A DNA stretch of 64,000 bases from Gordonibacter sp. An230 (lineage in GTDB: Bacteria > Actinomycetota > Coriobacteriia > Coriobacteriales > Eggerthellaceae): NCBI RefSeq assembly GCF_002159915.1, contig NZ_NFJP01000008.1, positions 62,001-126,000 of the forward strand. Direction: 5' to 3'. The position numbers and the translations under genes were made by a program. This document shows positions 62,221 to 64,000 of the stretch, piece by piece. Position 1 is the first letter of the stretch, and each line of letters opens with the position of its first letter. Under the pieces are notes generated by a model. It searched no databases. It worked only from the letters and a program-made list of their open reading frames with translations, and was not told where the DNA came from.

Positions 62221-63166
62221 GCCCGCCGACGATCCTCTTGCGGTCGACGCGCGCGCCGCCGGGTTGGCCGAGTCGTTCTGCAGGACCCTGCGCGTCGAGC
62301 GCAACGCCTCCGAGCACACGGTGCGCGCCTATCGGGCCGACCTCATGGACTACCTGCGCTGGGCGCGCCGCGCTCGCGTCGAGCCGCTTGCGGCCACGCA
62401 TCGGCAGCTGCGGCTCTACTTGGCCGAGCTCGATCGCGCCCAGTACTCGCGCACCACGGTCAACCGCCGGCTCTCGACCTTGCGCGGCTTCTTTCGCTGG
62501 CTCAACGTGACGGGGGTGCTCGACGAGGATCCGGCGGGCGCGCTTTCGGGGCCTCGTTCGCGCCGGAGCCTGCCGCATGTCATCCGCGCAGCCGACATGG
62601 CGCGGCTTCTGTCGGTGTACGCCGAGCGCGATGCTGCGGGCCGCGTGCGCGCCCAAAGCCCGGCCGACTTGCGCAACCAGGCGATCCTCGAGTTCCTCTA
62701 CGCATGCGGCGCGCGCGTGTCCGAAGCGTCAGGCTTGCTGGCCGCTGACGTGGACCTCGTGACGGGCCAGGCGAAGGTGCTCGGCAAGGGGTCGAAGGAG
62801 CGCATCGTGCCCTTGCACGATCTGGCCGTCGCGTCGATGCGCGCCTACGCGTCCGAGGCGCGCCCGGCGCTTCTGCGCGATCGCTCCTGCGAGTTCTTCT
62901 TCGTGTCGACGCGCGGCGGGCGCATGGGAACCGACGCGATCCGCAAGATGTTCAAGGACGCGCTGCGCAAAGCCGGCCTCGACGAGAGCCTCTCTCCGCA
63001 CGACATGCGCCACACCTTCGCCACCGATCTGCTCGACGGCGGGGCCGACCTGCGCAGCGTGCAGGAGATGCTCGGGCATGCGAGCCTGTCTACCACCCAG
63101 ATCTACACGCACCTCGCGCCGGAGCGCCTCAAGAGGGTGCACGCACAAGCCCATCCCCGGGGTTGA
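62210..63166 (+). CDS. xerC: Tyrosine recombinase XerC-like
   Basis: A 318-residue site-specific recombinase for resolving chromosome dimers. The N-terminal SAM-like DNA-binding domain covers ~1-105. The catalytic domain has the Arg in ACGARVSEASGL, the Lys in GKGSKER, HDMRHTFAT, LGHASLSTTQIYTH with the nucleophilic Tyr. The ATG at 62210 follows GGGGAG and overlaps trmFO, an order found in many Gram-positive genomes. XerD identity cannot be excluded from sequence alone. Confidence 0.92.
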   Translation: MAAEPADDPLAVDARAAGLAESFCRTLRVERNASEHTVRAYRADLMDYLRWARRARVEPLAATHRQLRLYLAELDRAQYSRTTVNRRLSTLRGFFRWLNVTGVLDEDPAGALSGPRSRRSLPHVIRAADMARLLSVYAERDAAGRVRAQSPADLRNQAILEFLYACGARVSEASGLLAADVDLVTGQAKVLGKGSKERIVPLHDLAVASMRAYASEARPALLRDRSCEFFFVSTRGGRMGTDAIRKMFKDALRKAGLDESLSPHDMRHTFATDLLDGGADLRSVQEMLGHASLSTTQIYTHLAPERLKRVHAQAHPRG

Positions 63167-63352
63167 GCGCATTCGTCTTCCGTCCGTCGCGCCTTCCGGA
63201 ATCGTCCGCCACTGTGGCGAGGCGGTGCCGACGGCATGACCTCTGCTTGACGTTCGTTCCGCTTCTTCGCAGATGGCTTTCCTCTCGGGCACAATCGTTT
63301 TCTCGGTCAGATGCGTCGCGGGTCAGCGCGCAATACGACGAAAGGAGGCTCT

Positions 63353-63832
63353 ATGAACAAGAAGATGCGCGCCTTCGCCTGGGCTGCGGCGACGGCCCTC
63401 GCGCTTGCCCCGTTCCTTGGCGGATGCGCGGCCGACGGCGCGGACGCTCAGCGAGGGGCTGCAGTCGAAACCCAGCGTCAGGATGCGGGAGATGCGATCG
63501 GCGAGGACGGCGAAGTCGTGAGGTTCGGTCTGGTGACCTCGGTGGAAGGCGAAAACGTCGTGATCGCGATGGGCGAGCTTGGGAGCTCCTTCGAGAGTGG
63601 ACGAAAGACGTTCGGAATCGGAAAGGGCGAGGTCGCCCTCAGCACATCCGAGGTGAGGGTCGTCGACGAGTCGGGCTCCGCGGTCGAGGGGCGGGCGCTT
63701 CAGGTCGACGATGTCGTGGCCATGCGAGGAGCGTCCGAAGGCTCGTCCTTCAAGCCCCAGATGGTGGAGATCCTCGACGTCGCGTGCTCCGGCGCGAACG
63801 CCGACGACGGGCGCGTTCCCCAGGCGGGCTAG
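63353..63832 (+). CDS. Predicted lipoprotein of unknown function
   Basis: A 159-residue exported lipoprotein. The signal peptide (basic MNKKMR, hydrophobic core) ends in a lipobox FLGGC with the lipidated cysteine near residue 25. The mature part has no recognised family. From ~residue 55 it looks beta-rich (VVRFGLVTSVEGENVVIAM), with alternating short strands that suggest a small OB-like or barrel domain. The ATG follows AAAGGAGG. It stands alone after xerC, and the remaining 168 bases of the window hold no visible gene. Confidence 0.78.
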   Translation: MNKKMRAFAWAAATALALAPFLGGCAADGADAQRGAAVETQRQDAGDAIGEDGEVVRFGLVTSVEGENVVIAMGELGSSFESGRKTFGIGKGEVALSTSEVRVVDESGSAVEGRALQVDDVVAMRGASEGSSFKPQMVEILDVACSGANADDGRVPQAG

Positions 63833-64000
63833 CGTCCTTTTCCCGTCGGAGGGGAGAAAGGCGGGCATCGTCTTCCCTCCGTCGTGCTCGACTGGTCATC
63901 GTCGCAGGCGGGCTCTTCGGCAGAAGGCAACCGGCATGGCGAAGGAACGTTCGGTGGGGCTGCGCTCGAGCAGGCGCGCCTCGCGTTCTTTGGTGTCGGG

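Overview
The window is high-GC bacterial DNA, densely coded and almost entirely on the + strand. Gene content and order suggest a gut Coriobacteriia bacterium of the Eggerthella/Gordonibacter type. This is inference from gene families, not from a marker gene or database search. The supporting features are a Gram-positive style housekeeping order, two-subunit GlyQS, folate-type TrmFO in a high-GC genome, PPDK with its bifunctional regulator, and a Tat-exported molybdenum hydroxylase next to a haem c lipoprotein.

Region 1 (1-14000) is housekeeping: the 3' part of fakA, then recG, rsmD, coaD, a coiled-coil protein, yceD, an ABC exporter, rpmF, plsX, rnc and smc. FakA and PlsX together supply acyl-phosphate for phospholipid synthesis. 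Region 2 (14000-21210) holds a PadR/DUF2812 pair with a clear operator, then ftsY, a metallo-beta-lactamase-fold hydrolase, a three-gene XRE/ImmA/PIN cassette on the - strand, and ffh. The two GTPases of the SRP pathway therefore flank the cassette. Region 3 (21200-27935) separates ffh from rpsP. It contains a RAYT-type transposase gene between near-perfect inverted repeats, an OmpR/histidine kinase pair, a MacB-like ABC transporter and a GNAT acetyltransferase.

Region 4 (28000-39000) returns to core genes: rpsP, khpA, rimM, trmD, two signal peptidase genes sharing a 365-bp identical core, glyQ, glyS, the PPDK regulator and ppdK. Region 5 (39200-51150) is the most interesting. A mocA/sufS-like/sufU-like operon, a large MalT/LuxR-type regulator, and an operon for a Tat-exported molybdenum hydroxylase (2Fe-2S, molybdopterin and FAD subunits) lie together with an unknown soluble protein, a dihaem c lipoprotein and XdhC. 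The two operons on either side of the LuxR-type gene carry the same ACCC-N4-GGGT motif at the same distance from a weak -10. I read this as one regulon that makes, matures, exports and wires up a PaoABC-like enzyme.

Region 6 (51350-64000) contains mtnA, dgt, a ClC-family protein, azlCD, rplS, rnhB, yraN, comM, dprA, trmFO, xerC and a small lipoprotein. Two promoters, for azlC and trmFO, lie so close to the start codon that leaderless transcripts are predicted. No tRNA, rRNA or CRISPR array was seen. All functions are read from sequence motifs and family knowledge; no database search was run.
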